A DNA stretch of 64,000 nucleotides, taken from Agrostemma githago. Its lineage: Eukaryota > Streptophyta > Magnoliopsida > Caryophyllales > Caryophyllaceae. The notes under the pieces are model-generated. The model searched no databases. It was not told where the DNA came from and worked only from the letters and a program-made list of their open reading frames with translations. The DNA is taken from positions 25,302,474 through 25,366,473 of the forward strand of contig OY288242.1 of the NCBI GenBank assembly GCA_958450325.1, given 5' to 3'. The translations under genes were made by a program, and so were the position numbers. Numbering within the stretch: the first letter of the stretch is position 1; every line of letters starts with the position of its first letter. This document shows, piece after piece, positions 1 through 12,438 of the stretch.

Positions 1-2205
1 TTTTTGATCACCGTACACCTTCCCTTCCATGCCAAAATCTGTGACGTAGGCTATGGTCAAGGCTCTGATTGATATGGCAGCCTCGATCTCATCCAGGGTA
101 GCCCTGCCTATCAGGGCATTATACGCCGATTTTGCGTCCACCACAACGAATGATGCCCTGATATTTCTGGCTGAGACTCCCTCTCCAAATGTCATTGGTA
201 GATCAATGATCCCCATTGGGAGCACGCCTGCTCCGCTGAACCCGTACAGTGATCCGGGGGCAGGCTTCAGGTGCCTCTTTTCTATGTTCATCTTGTCGAA
301 CGCATCTTTGTATAGCAGGTTGGTGTAGGCTCTTGTATCCACCATACACCTTCTCACAATATGGTTGTTGATGTCTAGAGATAGGACCAGGGGGTCGCTG
401 TGAGGGTATATCACCCGCCCTGCATCCTGGGGGGTGATGGTCAGGGTTAGGTCCTTTAGGTTGCCTGCCCTCTCAGCATAGCATATCTGGTTTCGCAGTA
501 CTCTGATTTGTCTTTTTTGGCCTCTCTTACTCATCTGGCCTTCTGCGTCTCCAGACACCACGTGAATTATCAGGCGATTTTGTACTGAACCTTCAGGCTT
601 ATCCGCCTGCTCTTTCTGGCTCTTCTTCCTTGTCGCGTAGGCGCTTAACCAACCATTTCTGATGAGCTTTTCGATCTCATCATTCAGGTGGCGACATTCT
701 TCAGTGGTATGTCCGGCGCATTCGTGAAACGTGCAAAACTTCTTGGGATCACCTCTCGGACTGCGCGGCTTACTTGGGCGGTTCCACTTAGCCGTTTCTT
801 TTTCTAACTCAAAAATTTCTACTCTTGACCTATTGAGGGCCGTGTAGCTATCAAACCTGGGCTGATATGTTGTACGCTTTTTCCTCGGGGTATCCCCTTC
901 CTCAGCTCTTTATTCGTTTGCCTCCTCTCTACTGCGTCCACCCTGCGGTCCCCCCTGCGGCCTGGAAGGCCCTTTGGGGGTGTCCGGCAGGCTATAGAAC
1001 TTCTCCTGCAGTATGAAGCCTTCGGCAATTTTCCGAGCCTTGGCCAGAGTTTCTGGTTGGGCTTTGATCATTTAATTCTTTATCTCCCCTGGGAGCAGCG
1101 AGTTGGTCAGGGCGTATGCTGCAGTTGGGTCGTCGATTTCTTTGACTTGGTGGAAAGACAGGTCAAACCTCTTCAAATATTCCCTGATAGTTTCACCTTT
1201 CTTCTGTCTCAGGGTCATCAGGTCGAATCGGGTTAGCCAGCGCCTTTTGTTCCATGCATATTGAACCAGGAAGGCTTCAGGCAGCTCTATGAAATAACTA
1301 ACCGAATCCTGCGGCAGATCCCTAAACCATCCTTGTGCCAGCCCCACTAGGGTGGTGGGGAAGACCTTGCACCAAGCTGCATCATCGACATCGTACATTC
1401 CCATATGACTCTCGTAGGCCGCCAGATGGTCTTCTGGGTCAGTGGTTCCGTCAAACTTGACAGAAGGCATTTTAATTTTTGGGATAGGGTATCCCTGCAC
1501 CTCAGGGTAAAGCGGAGTCTTTATGGACCTGCCCGTCATTTTCGACCTGCTCTCAACGGATTGGTAACTGTAGTCATCCCTTTTGCCAGGGGTTGGTTTT
1601 CTAATGCTGGGGGAGCGGTACCGGGGTGCCTGTCTACTCATGGCTTCATCTTCTCTTGCAGGAGAGTGATGCCTGGGTCGCTTTCCCTGGGGTGGTTCCA
1701 GATTGTCACCCTGACGGTGTTTTGACTCCAGTGGCTTCCCATGGTTGAGTCTTGATTGCAGGCTCTGGGACAGCCCTGGAGCTCGTTGTGACTCGGCCGG
1801 TGTTAGCCTGGAGAAGACATCTACCTGCTTCTCCCCCAGGCATTTCGACGCCGGCTCCCTGTGCCCCATCCGATCCTGGAGATCCTGGGACAAGCCCCTT
1901 TTCTTCATGGCTGAGGTGGACTCAGTGGTATGTATGGAAAAGGCTTGCTGCTGAGCAGGCTGCTCCTGATTTTTGGTGAGGCGCTTTTGGGCCTGTACAT
2001 ACCCCTGAGCTGTCTTCCTTGCCTTTCTCTGGACATTCCTGGCGGCGGTTCGCTTCGTGCCCCCAGCTCCTTCCACTCCCTCAAAGTGAAGCTGCCTGGG
2101 GGTCGTTGCGATCCAGCCGACCAGGTCCTCCGGAGTGAACTCCTGGTTGAGCATGGCCGAGAAGAAGGCAGCGGTCTGTGCAACCTGGGTAGAGGTGAGG
2201 TTCAT
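1..2205 (-). pseudogene. gag-pro: gag-protease polyprotein, broken by two stops
   Basis: The reading frame starts at ATG 2205 and stays in one frame to the window edge except for TAA stops at 1072-1074 and 910-912. The first 377 codons contain a basic, charged N-terminal half and a Retrotrans_gag-type domain (about residues 245-375, plus positions ~1470-1075), which forms the capsid. After the second stop the frame is open for about 303 codons. It holds a zinc knuckle C-x2-H-x4-H-x4-C at 694-735 for RNA binding, then the retropepsin region around 340-50. The active-site triplet there reads Asp-Thr-Arg (331-339) instead of Asp-Thr/Ser-Gly, so the protease is expected to be inactive. A later Leu-Ile-Gly-Arg motif fits the second conserved protease loop. 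Both stops and the Arg can come from point changes; no frameshift is needed. RT is beyond the edge. Confidence 0.8.
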
Positions 2206-2449
2206 GCTAGGCCTCTGATGGCCGACCTACCCAGCTGCAACCGTAGTTTCTCTGGTGGGCGCTCCTTGAAGGCTCGCTCGCCCTACTCCTGGGATTGTAG
2301 CAGCGGGTGTCGTCCCAGGTGGAGGCATGCCATACAGGGGGATCACCGGTGGTATCGTTGGACCCTCCCCAGAACTAGCTTCAACAATTTCAGGCATGTT
2401 GTTTAATTTTGGTTGATTTTTGTGGGTAACTCGTGAGCACAACCGAATT

Positions 2450-2469
2450 CTTCCCCACAGACAGCGCCA
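2450..2469 (-). other. Primer binding site
   Basis: On the minus strand TGGCGCTGTCTGTGGGGAAG begins three bases after the LTR end, the usual place for the tRNA primer site of a plant Ty3/gypsy element. The tRNA was not identified. Confidence 0.7.
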
Positions 2470-2472
2470 AAT

Positions 2473-3135
2473 TGTTCCGGTACGGAAACAATTAACCCGA
2501 ATTGGATCCGGGTCTTCAGTATTCGATGTTGTTACTTTGGTGGTGATCATAAAATCTCTCAGATCCCTCCTTCCTCTCACTCCGGTGGTCGGACCTTCCC
2601 GGCGGAGTTGGCCTGCACCCTGCACAAGGAACGCCCAGGGCCTCGGAGGTGTCCGAGGGAACCCTCTCCGATGTCTAAGTCAGTCCGTGAAATGCCTTAA
2701 TGAACCTTACTCGTGAGGAGTAAGGTGGCGGTTTTTAGAGTGAGAGTCTAGAGAGAGAAAGTCGAATCCTTTTTATGTGCGAAGTGGCAAAGTATTTATA
2801 CCTTTCCCTAAGAGAGGGAGAGGAGAGAGTGAGAGAGGAGGTATGACTGGATGAGGAGGTGACACGTGGGTTCACCTCGTCCACTCATACCTCTTTACCT
2901 TAGGCCTAGTCGGAGGGATTCTGATTCTTCCCCCTGGCCCTGCCAGGGGCCAGAGCGCCCTGTATGGCAGGCAGGGGGGACTTGCTTTGGAGCTGGGAGC
3001 AGCTGAGGCCTTTTGGAGACTTCAACTGGGCTTCGGTCCGATGGCCTACCAAGCAGGTCGTTTCTTATTCTTGGGTCGGCCTTCCCCGGGGTCTGAATTA
3101 ATGGGCGACCCGTGGCAGGCTACCGACCCCCATCA
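2473..3135 (-). repeat. 5' LTR of the left-edge Tat-like element (663 bp)
   Basis: The repeat starts TG and ends CA on either strand. It lies directly next to the primer site and aligns along its length with the solo LTR at 10766-11442. A minus-strand TATA-like box lies at 2793-2802. About 150 bp upstream of that box is a GC-rich palindrome (CCCCTGGC-CCT-GCCAGGGG, near 2930-2950). Confidence 0.8.
2793..2802 (-). promoter_or_regulatory. TATA box of LTR promoter
   Basis: GGTATAAATA on the minus strand lies inside the LTR, at the same relative place as in the solo LTR (11088-11096). It is the likely U3 promoter. Confidence 0.5.
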
Positions 3136-3831
3136 GGATCAATACGATCGAGTGAACAATGCTAGTATCAAGAACCTTAAGAGTCATGTAGTGCAAATAA
3201 CAGAATCTGATGATAGACCTGAGGTGCAAGATGAGTTTTCTCTTGATTTTAAGGAGTCTAGAGTTAGTAAGAACATAGAGTTTCATGACACTCTCTTCTA
3301 TGAACCCGATGAGGTATGTCACTCTTATAAAGTGTGTGCTAGTGATAATGACGATGGTTTTTGGGATGACGAGGAGGATGACTATGATGATTCGATATAC
3401 TCCTCAGCCTCTTCTATCCTATTTTTACACATATTGATTCCTCTTGTGATAACGAAACACACGTTGAGGAAGATTTCTCAAGTTAAAATGATATGAGTGA
3501 TAGTTCAATCTTGGAAGATTCTATAGTTATGATTGTTGAGAATGAGTAAGAGGATATGAGTATGACCATTGAGGAGACTATGGAAGTTGGAGTAGGAGAA
3601 GAAAAGATAGTTGTTTTTGATAAGGCAAAAGACGATTTCCCTAAGAGAAGTGAATTAGTGAGCATGAACAGAAGTGAAAAGGTGGGAGAAATGGGAGGCA
3701 TATTTCCTGAAGTTAATATTCACGAGGAAGGACCACCACCGATACCCTTCGAGTCTTCATTGGTCTTAATTTCGGGAAAGTTTTATGTTTACCCTCGAGA
3801 CTTTTTGACCCTGCCTATGAAAAACCTATAA
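3136..3831 (+). pseudogene. Unrecognised decayed coding fragment, acidic
   Basis: Directly after the LTR a plus-strand frame reads to a stop near 3496, rich in Asp/Glu/Ser with a run of acidic residues around 3360-3395. A second open piece follows at 3556-3831 in another frame. I do not recognise the protein. The codon-like composition and the sharp change to AT-rich DNA at 3830 suggest the remains of an older coding sequence, host or element, into which the left element inserted. It could also be chance. Confidence 0.25.
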
Positions 3832-5756
3832 CACCCTTAATTTTATAAATTTAAATTAATTTAAAGTTATGTTCGTATTTTTATTTAGATTACGATTTAA
3901 CTCGTAATTCTTAAAATTATTATAAAACGAAATTATCGTTTAATCGTTTCAAACTCCTAAAATTCTATTTTGTCTCGGAAACTCTTCTTATATTTAAAAC
4001 ATATTTTTATTTCTGTTTTGATTTATTTTATACATTTAATTTAATTCTTATCGAAAGTCTATTTCGGCGATCTAAATTCTGAATTCTTTTTATTTATTTA
4101 TATTTAAGCTCGAATTTCTATTTTCAGCTCGAAGCTCATTTATTTTAAGTTTCGTCAAAACATCTATTACCTTTCCTCGAGAAATCAATTTAATCCACTT
4201 TATCGAGGATTTATTATTTATCGGAAAATATTATTTCATCGTCTAATTATTGAGCTTATTGAGCTTTGATTTTAGGAGCCTTATCGATCAAGAGTTTGGG
4301 TGTGTTCTGTGGACCGTGGAATCTTAACTAATAAGATTAGATTCTAAAGCATTTGAGCATTAGTATTGTGTCGTTTGAACAAGTGAATAATCATGCAAGA
4401 CCTTTTATTGGAGGTTGTAGCAGTTGATATTTTTGGATGTTGTAAGACTGAGTTGGACAACCCAATGCCTAATATTGGACTTAGTATTATTTGATGATAA
4501 TTAGAAACACGTGTTTGTGGGAGTCGTGCTAGGAATCTCGAGATGGTTAATTTATTCTCTAATCCTTGAGGGCTCTATTTGACTCTCAATTTCGTCCTCT
4601 CTTTAGCTTTTCTTGAGTCCTGCTACTTCTTCTTCGGTCAATCCATTCGACTTCTTTATCGGGTTTGAAAACTTTTGCTTTGATTTGTCGTTGACCTTGA
4701 CTCTATTTATCCGTTTACCTTTTTCCCGAACCTATTTTATGAAAAGTCGGACTAATTTAAAATTTTCAAGAAATTTTATCTTTTGAGGCATACTTTTAAA
4801 TTTAAAACTTCCCGTTTTGTAAAAACTTTGATCAACTTAAACTTTTCGGTTATCATGGAATTTAACATTTTCGAGTTATACCCCTAAGAACTTTATACTT
4901 TGTTTTTGTTTTATTTTTGGTTGATAATCTATATTTAGCTCTGTGTCAAAATACCTTAATAATTTATTTTAAAGTATTTCGAAATTGTTTCAAATTTCTA
5001 TTTTCAAGCGTTTGAATTTTACGAAAACTTTCATAATCGCTAATATTTTGATTTCTATAAGATTATTATGTAAAACGATTTAACATTTTCGAAAGATTTC
5101 ATATGTCTAAGTTTTCATTTTATTGTCAATGGACTTTTGAACTTGTCATTGAAAAACGTCTAACGACTGATTTGATTTTACGAACTACAAAATTTGCTTT
5201 CTCAAAACTAAATTTTGTTTTGTCTTAAAATGCAATATTGTCAAAAAAAATATCAAAACTGTAAAACCCGCTATTTTCCTAGCGTTTTTATCCTTTCCGT
5301 TATGACTTCGTCATAACTCTGTCACATTTCGGCCTTGTGTTTCATCATTTTTATCCAAGCTTTATTTTTATTTTGAGTTTAATGATATTTATTTTTGTTT
5401 TAAAAGATTTTAATTCTTTTATATTTATTTATTTAATTTTCTTCGTAAACTATTTAATTTTTCCGCGATGAATTCTACTTCTTTACGAATTAACGTTTTA
5501 AGCTCGGATTTAAGTTATTTCTTTTCCTACATATGTCTAAAAATATTTATATAATATTTTCAACTAAGAAATGTTTTTATTTACGAAAATTTTGCCTTTA
5601 ATGATTTTATTATGAAGTTTCGTAAATAATTATTTTTCAACGCGAGGTTTACTCGAATTGCTTTGAAATACCTTCAACGATTTTACGATTCTTCTTTTTA
5701 TCAACTTACAACTTATTTGAGACTTTTCTCCCAGGTTTTGGACCGACACACCTACT
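3828..5756 (+). repeat. AT-rich debris, probably truncated chromovirus-type LTR copies
   Basis: There is no coding potential. The segment opens with TATAACACCC followed by AT-rich sequence that resembles the opening of the LTR at 5757 (shared AATTTAAAGTTAT block). A further start-like TGTAAAACCC lies near 5259, followed by a small palindrome TTATGAC-TTC-GTCATAA (near 5300). I read this as one or two older, truncated LTRs of the same superfamily; it has decayed too far to be sure. Confidence 0.3.
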
Positions 5757-7730
5757 TGTCACACCCTTACTACTTTTCTTTATACATTTGATTTTATTAT
5801 GTTAAAATTTAAAGTTATATTCTTTTTATTTCCCATTTATTTGTTGCTTAATGAGCAACCTCTTCATTCTCCACTTACTCTCCTTTGGTTGGTTTATTTA
5901 GGGGGATTTAGCATAGGTTTCATCAAATTTTATTAACATTCATGCATTAGAAAAATCATCCATTTCCTATTCTTTCATTTTTGCAAATTAAACAAAAAAA
6001 AATTCCTTCCTTCTTCCCCTTGGCCGTGACTCCAGCATCCTTTCTAGGCAAAATTTTGTCTCAAATCGAGTCATAATCGTCTGGTTTTCATCGTCAAGTT
6101 AATCGTCATTCTGATCCCTTCGTTAAGGTAATAATCCATGCTGTTTTCGATCGTTATTTGCCTTGATTTTCTTAGTTTTCTCATGGTATTTTTCTACCAT
6201 GCTCTTTGTGTTTTGAAGGATTTTTGAATGATCCGGAAGCCGACGAATTTATAATCGACTCGTATTTGGATTAGAGGTAACGTCGATGTTACTCGGTATT
6301 GCATGATTTTATTTGTGTAATTGCATGTATATTTTTATATTTTATTTTTGACAATATATAGATTTCATATGATCTGGAAAATATGTAAAAGTCGAAAATT
6401 TGCATGTTTCGGCATTTCTATCGCTTTTACGATATTAACGATTAAATTGTTATATTATTTTGTAAAATCGTAAATTTTGGCCTAAACATGTAATATATGA
6501 ATACAATCTGTAAAAATTATGTTTTTGATTATTTTTGATAATTTGGTATTTTTCTGATATTTTAGATATCGATTATTGAATTATTATCGTTTACGGACAA
6601 AAATGACTAAAAGCCAATTTTTAGTTCTAGCACTTAAACATTTTATTTTAATCTGAAATTTGGCGTGGATAATCTTTTTGATGAAAACGAATTTTATGAA
6701 TTGTTTAATAACTTTTCAGAATTTTAAGTGGGTGAATTAATTAAGCACTTCAAATCATCGTTTATCGTTAAAATCGTGTTTGTCATTTTAATTTCTGATT
6801 TCTAGTTTTTGTTTTAAATCTGGAGAAAATGTGTTCCCGATGTTTCTTGAAAAAAAAAATATTTTTATGATTTTAGTGTTTTAAGAAAATGTTAGGAACG
6901 ACAAGTTTTATTAAGAGAATCGTTAATTGTGAAAATGGGTTTTAAAAGACGGTTTTAACGAAATTTTTTAAATCTGGAATTTTGAAAATCTGGAAAAATG
7001 GATAGTTTCTGGAACATGATGATTTTTGAGTTCAATAATAATTTTTGGATATTAATACTTGAATTGTTTTGTAATTACTATTTTTATTAATCGTGTCGAG
7101 ATTAGACGATTAACGAGAAAACCCTTTGAAAACCAAGTTTATGGATTCTGTAAAAATTATTTTTCTTGACAAAATGTCCAAAAATATATTTGAGCTATTT
7201 TACTTAATTTTTGTACTATTTATCGTAGTCTTTAATTAATAGTATTGATTTTGGACAAAATTACGGTTTATCGTTAAAATGCTCCGTTTCACCAAAATAA
7301 ATTGTTTTTCCATTAATTTTGAAAATACTTGAATCTGATATTTTGAGAGTTAAATTACCCCTTATCATATCCTAAATTTGTTTAACGATTTAAACTAAAT
7401 AAAAGACGTTAAAAGATTTATTTTTACATTTGTCATAAAATCCTATTTATGTTCGTATTGTCGAAACTAATAATAATTAGGGAATTTTAGTTTTATAAAT
7501 TTTGGAAACACCCTAATTAGTAGCACTAAAGTGTTTAAGACATTTTTAATTATTTTATAAACACTTGTATGGTTTTTGAATAATTTCGTAAACCCAAATG
7601 TTCTCACTTTATCAATTAATATCGTTAAGGCCGAAAGTATTAGTTTTATAAATCTATATCGTTTACTAAAAATATTTTATTAGTATGAACTAATATTTTT
7701 GATATTTTTGATATGATGCTATTTTTAGTA

Positions 7731-7789
7731 AAGTTCCTAAAAATAGAAGTTTCCTAAAATAGAAGTTTCCTAAAATAGAAAGTTTCCTC
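7731..7789 (+). repeat. Short tandem repeat, ~17-bp unit
   Basis: AAGTTTCCTAAAATAG and close variants are repeated about three to four times within the chromovirus-type LTR. Confidence 0.7.
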
Positions 7790-7952
7790 TTTTAGAATAT
7801 AATGATTATATATTTTGAATATCGATAATCGCTTTGTTTTGGAGTTATGGAATAAGGACAAGTGTGAGATTAGAGTAATATATTTTGGGGTTTACGTTTT
7901 TGCCATCAACTATAAGGCTAGTGTATCAGGAATCGGTACATTAGTTGTTGAA

Positions 7953-8106
7953 TCGGGTGACAGGTATCTCAGGAGTAGTGTACATTTTGACCTTAAGCTT
8001 AGGCCTCGCAGTAAGTCGCCGTTATAAGTTGACTGGGTGACAAGTAATCCCAGGAGGGGTGTGCATTGTCTTAAACTAGGGTCACGCATTCATAAGTCGC
8101 CGCCCT
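7953..8106 (+). repeat. Two diverged copies of a ~80-bp block
   Basis: Both copies share the order GGGTGACA(A/G)GTA, CAGGAG.GGTGT, GCATT/ACATT, and end with TAAGTCGCCG. The block is an internal duplication of the LTR. Confidence 0.6.
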
Positions 8107-8753
8107 ATTATGGTTGAGTAGCCTAGTTAGAGAACCAAGTTTGATTTGTTTGAACTAAGTTCTCGAAGCTAGTTTTTAGTATTCTCCTAGTGAAAGTCTA
8201 GCCGTCTACACTAATCCTATCCATAACGCCATTTTGACTATTTTTATTATTATCTATATAATTTGGTTGCAGGTTGGCAAATGTTTTATATTTTCTCCAG
8301 AAAACTCATTTTTATTATATTGTTACGATACGTGAAGTTTTTCACTGAAAGCTTATTTTCATTATAATGTTTTACTGTTTTCCGTTTTTACTATTTTTTA
8401 TAGTAGTAATTACAGTTTTAAAATCCTATTATAGGGCTAGGAGAATGTTGACGTTGCTCCCCACTGATTGTGATTGTTATGTTTTTAACATGGCAGGTAT
8501 ATGTGTTTCTCTTCGGGTGGGCTAGCGAGTAGTTACGGATCCTGCTCCGCTGATTAATAGAACTATGAATTGTTATAACCTTTTTTATGGATTTTATTTT
8601 ATTTTATTTTATTTTTGTAGCCATTTTTATTTTATGGCTTATGTATTGACTTATCATTTTTATTTAATCAAGACATAGTTACAGTGTGTTATAATCTCAC
8701 TTCTACAGTGTTTCCGCCACTGTATTGCGTTAGAATTTCTAGGGGATTACAGT

Positions 8754-8765
8754 TGGTATCCGAGC
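8754..8765 (+). other. Degenerate primer binding site (initiator-Met type)
   Basis: TGGTATCCGAGC lies two bases after the LTR end. One base differs from the standard site. Confidence 0.55.
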
Positions 8766-8766
8766 A

Positions 8767-10760
8767 TCACTGCTCCCAACGCTTACACCTGAAAATAGAG
8801 AAAATACCAGTAAATTATTTAAACAGTAAATAAAAATATCATTAGAGATGGGTAGAAACAAGTAAGGACTTATTTGATTAGATTTCCTGTTCCTGAAACT
8901 CAATGATTAGCATTGAATATTTGTTTTATATGTCAAAGAAGATGATGAGTGGACATGATGTTGATGTGATGCTGCTCCAAATTGGGACGAGACTTGCATA
9001 GCACTCTCAACTCCTGCTGACTCGAGTGGACAACTTGGTGCTCCAAGAAAGATGTTGATGGTGACTTTTCAGCCCCGGTTCATTTTGCTTAAGCTACAGG
9101 CCAGATGATCAAGAGTAGATTCCAGTTCCGCGACGGTGCAACAGACTCAAATGTGAAATTACTTTGGATCCAGATGGAGCGATCCAATACTAGTGTACTC
9201 GTTCTCTACAAGAATATGAAGAAATCCAGTGAGATTTCTTTGTGAACTCCGAAGGCCAGAAGATACTCCTCTAGTTTACGATCTTAATTATCTAGGATCA
9301 TTGATTCTTTTCTTTCATCTTCCACCCTCTACTTCTTCCAATTCTTCTCTTATATTCTCATCTTCATTCTTATGGTGAATCCTTGTTCTATTCTTCTACT
9401 TTACCATCTTCCTCTTGAAATTCTTTGGTTAGACCGAATTCTGTCTTAGTGAGCCTTTGGAAGTTACAGATGTTAGATGTTTAGTTAACTTCTTATTACC
9501 TATGGTTTGAGGATTGTGAGTTGTATCTTTTCATCTAGTCTAGTAAGCTTTCTGAGGTTTGATTTGAATGGTATTAGTTAATTAATGGAATTAGGATCAT
9601 GCCTTAAGTGTTGACCTTGGGTTATAGGTTACCATATTATATGGAGTACTTAAAATCGAATATGCTTTTGGATAGTAGGAATAGAGTATATTATGTCTGA
9701 TGGATACCTAATACCCAACTTAGAACCGAGTTAAGAGTAAATAATAATATTACTTGGGATTCCTACCTAATGCCGATTTAATGGATTAGTTGTGGACTTT
9801 TGGAATCATAAATCATTATTTAAGTTTAGGCATGAGTGTTGTGGTACCATTTTAGGTCCTTGTTAATGTTATAGAAAATTTTGGCTGACATAGATAAACC
9901 CTTGTTCCTTACGGATTAGATCGGGATGTAAGGTTGTAACCTACGAATTTTGGATTTGACTGACCTAAATTTGGACAGATCATTATTAGCCTTGAAGAAG
10001 AGAAACATCTTGCACAATTAGTGGTTGGATTTATCATATTGTTTTGAGGAATACATTTATGTCAATCATCTTGATGGAAGTTACAGTTCAGAACCCTTAG
10101 ACCAACGAGATTGTGGCTTCGTTGGGTTATTAAACATTTTAGTGGTAACCCATTTCTTGTATATTTATTTGTAATTTATTAAGGGTCATTTTTCATAATA
10201 TTAGATTAATAATCGTTTTTCGTATTTTTCGTAGAATGAGTCTGTTATATTTATATTTTAAATTTTAGTTTTAAGTATCTTCTAATTTTTAGTACTTGTA
10301 GAAACGAGAAGTGCAGATTTTCCAGACTTGCGCAAACCCGGGGCGACTATCATGACGAGGTCATAAAAATGGAGGATGAAATTAGAAAGTCGTCCCGGAA
10401 ATTGAATTTTTCAGACCTCCGCGTGAGTCGTATGTACTCGAGGCGAGTCGCGTACTTCTCCTTCTCCCTACGGGTCTGTTTTCTAATCTTAATTAAAAAA
10501 ATCCAAAAACAGACTAACCTCACAAACTTCCCCTTTCTTCTCCTTCTTCAATTCACCATCTTCAATTCCAATTCTAAATCCTCTTCAGCCACTCTTTAAT
10601 TTCATGAAATCTAACTACCAAATCGTCCTAATCAAATTCTGAACTTCACCTTATCAAATCCCATCATCTTCCAATACCCCAAATCAAAAAAAATCAATTC
10701 CTCCTTGTTCAATAATTACTAATGTCAAGTTAATCAACAAATCATGTTCAATTAACAAAA
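8767..10760. other. Decayed element interior, no gene seen
   Basis: About 2 kb of mostly AT-rich sequence follows the primer site. No gag or pol domain can be read in any frame. The stretch 10300-10620 is richer in C and T, includes a 13-bp quasi-palindrome ACTCG-AGG-CGAGT (10436-10448) and ATGAC-GAG-GTCAT (near 10353), and may be the 5' leader or LTR of another lost element. An open frame at 10369-10599 shows no recognisable protein features. Confidence 0.35.
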
Positions 10761-10765
10761 CTAAC

Positions 10766-11442
10766 TGTTCCGGTCACGGAAACAATTAACCCAACTCTGG
10801 ATTCGGGTTGTATAATTGGATTGTTAGTGAACAATTGATCGTCTGATTTCCTTTAACCTCCCCTTTGTCTCACTCCCTTGATCGGACCTTCCCGGCGGAG
10901 TTGGCCTGCTCCCTGCACAATGAACGCACAGGGCCTCGGAGGTTGTCCGAGGAAACCCTCTCTGATGCCTAAGTCAGTCCGTGAAATGCCTTGATGAACC
11001 TAGCTCGTGAGGAACTAGGTGGCGTTTTTTAGGAGTAAGAGTCTAGAGAGAGAAAATCCAACCTCCCTCTAGTGGGAAGGGGTTGAGTATTTATACCTTC
11101 CCACAAGAAAGAGAGGTGGGAGAGGAATGGTTGGATAAGGAAGTGACAAGTGGCGGCTTCTCATCCACCCATTCCTGATTACAGTAGGTGAAATGACGGG
11201 AGGCCCCTGGGGGCCCAGACCCTGTCGGACAGGGACTTCCCCAGGGCAGGCGGACTTCGTGCAGTGGCCGCTAGGCTCCAGCAGGCTGTGTTGACTTGCG
11301 GTCTCAGCGGCCGACTACCATCCTTAGCGTTTTATGCTTCTGTTCTAGTTTCTTGCCAGGGACTGGCCTTTTGAGCTTGACAGGGATCCTCCTGGGGCCT
11401 GTCCAGCAGGCGATTTACTCGACAGGCTGCCGACCCCAATCA
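10766..11442 (-). repeat. Solo LTR (677 bp), same family as the left-edge element
   Basis: It starts TG and ends CA, aligns with 2473-3135, and is flanked by the perfect 5-bp duplication CTAAC (10761-10765 and 11443-11447). No internal sequence remains, which fits a solo LTR left by recombination between two LTRs. A minus-strand TATA box lies at 11088-11096. Upstream of it on that strand are the palindromes CCCTGTC-G-GACAGGG and GGCCCCTGGGGCCC-like sequence (11193-11240). Confidence 0.9.
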
Positions 11443-11447
11443 CTAAC

Positions 11448-11893
11448 AATAGAACGATGACAACTAGTTGCGCATCTAGCAATCAATAACAACATTCATG
11501 TAATAAAACCAAGCAATTAATCAATAATCAATAATCAATAATAAAGATTAAAACTTTCAAACTCACAACCGATAATCAAGTGCTTTAATGTCTTGGACAG
11601 AAATTAGTTACACATAGTCATCTTGAGAAAACTTGGGTTAATACTTGATATGGAATCATGATATCCACTAATAATAATATTAGGGCAATAGTAGTAGTCT
11701 AATACTGTAATAATTAAGGTAAGTCTAACACTTACCAAACTCTAATAATAATAATATAATATTATAATATAAATAAGGTAAAAGATGAAATCAGAATTGA
11801 ATCGTCTTCTTTGTCCATCAGGCACACAAACTGGATCTGCTTGCTGCGTTTTTGGCCTTCGTGCCTTCATGTGGGCTCTTCTCTCTACTTTTA
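11448..11893. other. AT-rich flank, nothing recognised
   Basis: Simple AT-rich sequence with ATA/AAT trinucleotide runs (11680-11770). No gene is seen. Confidence 0.5.
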
Positions 11894-11895
11894 TA

Positions 11896-12098
11896 CTCCC
11901 TCTGAGTTCCTATTATTGTCCCATAAGGTTTTGGGGTGAAAAATAAGGAAGGGAAATGAGTGGTTGAAAAAAGGAGGAAGAGAGAGAAATAGGTGAGTAA
12001 TTGTGAACCACACATTGATGGCCTAAAAAGGAAAGTGGGACAAAAATCAAACTCAGCCCAAAAAGGAAAGTGGGACAATAATAGGAACTCGGAGGGAG
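11896..12098. mobile_element. Stowaway-like MITE (203 bp)
   Basis: Terminal inverted repeats of ~28 bp begin CTCCCTCTGAGTTCC and end GGAACTCGGAGGGAG, flanked by TA on both sides (11894-11895, 12099-12100). The CTCCCTC end and TA target are typical of Stowaway (Tc1/mariner-derived) MITEs. It carries no transposase. Confidence 0.85.
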
Positions 12099-12200
12099 TA
12101 TATTTTATTATTTTTTTAAAGAAATGTATTATTTTTAAGGTGGAATAAAACAATGAAATAGAGAAATTACAATGCAAACAGAGTAATCTATCTATATATA

Positions 12201-12438
12201 CTAGTATAGACCCCGTGCAATGCACGGTATTTATAATATATTTATCTTATAAAATATTTCATTTAAGATTTAAAATAAAAAAAATTATTATTTTATTTTT
12301 ACTATTTATCGACTGTGTACTTTAAAAATAGGAAAATATTTTTTAAATCGCAAAACTAATCAAAATATTTGAGTAATGTCTTGAAATGTACGGAGTATTA
12401 AATAACGTGTAATTAATGAAAAATATTGTTTATATTTT
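12201..12438 (-). mobile_element. Helitron-like 3' terminus, minus strand
   Basis: Read on the minus strand, a short GC hairpin (CCGTGCATTGCACGG, plus 12212-12228) is followed by CTAG and then T, the hallmark of Helitron 3' ends inserted between A and T. The element would extend rightward in plus coordinates; Tat element A inserted in it at 12439. The other end was not found. The same hairpin motif occurs at 61744-61757 in the opposite orientation. Confidence 0.5.

Larger units (their letters stand above)
1..3135 (-). mobile_element. Ty3/gypsy Tat-like LTR retrotransposon, 5' part, cut by window edge
   Basis: On the minus strand the order is LTR (3135-2473), primer binding site, short leader, gag and protease, and the element runs off the left edge before RT. 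The Gag zinc knuckle has the same C-x2-H-x4-H-x4-C spacing as the two complete Tat elements further right, which supports a Tat-type assignment. Two in-frame stops and a changed protease active site show it is dead. Its LTR is the same family as the solo LTR at 10766-11442. The target duplication cannot be checked because the 3' end lies outside the window. Confidence 0.8.
5757..8751 (+). repeat. LTR of a chromovirus-type (Tekay/Del-like) Ty3/gypsy element (~3.0 kb)
   Basis: It starts TGTCACACCC and ends GGGGATTACA, and is followed after two bases by a sequence close to the initiator-Met tRNA primer site (TGGTATCCGAGC against the usual TGGTATCAGAGC). Long AT-rich LTRs with this start and end are typical of the Tekay/Del group. 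Inside are a short tandem repeat (7731-7789) and a duplicated ~80-bp block (7953-8106). No matching second LTR and no pol were found in the window, so this is a remnant. Confidence 0.6.

Noticed and set aside
10369..10599. 76-codon frame after the chromovirus remnant
   Set aside because: Basic then T/C-rich translation; no homology recognised and no partner exon.
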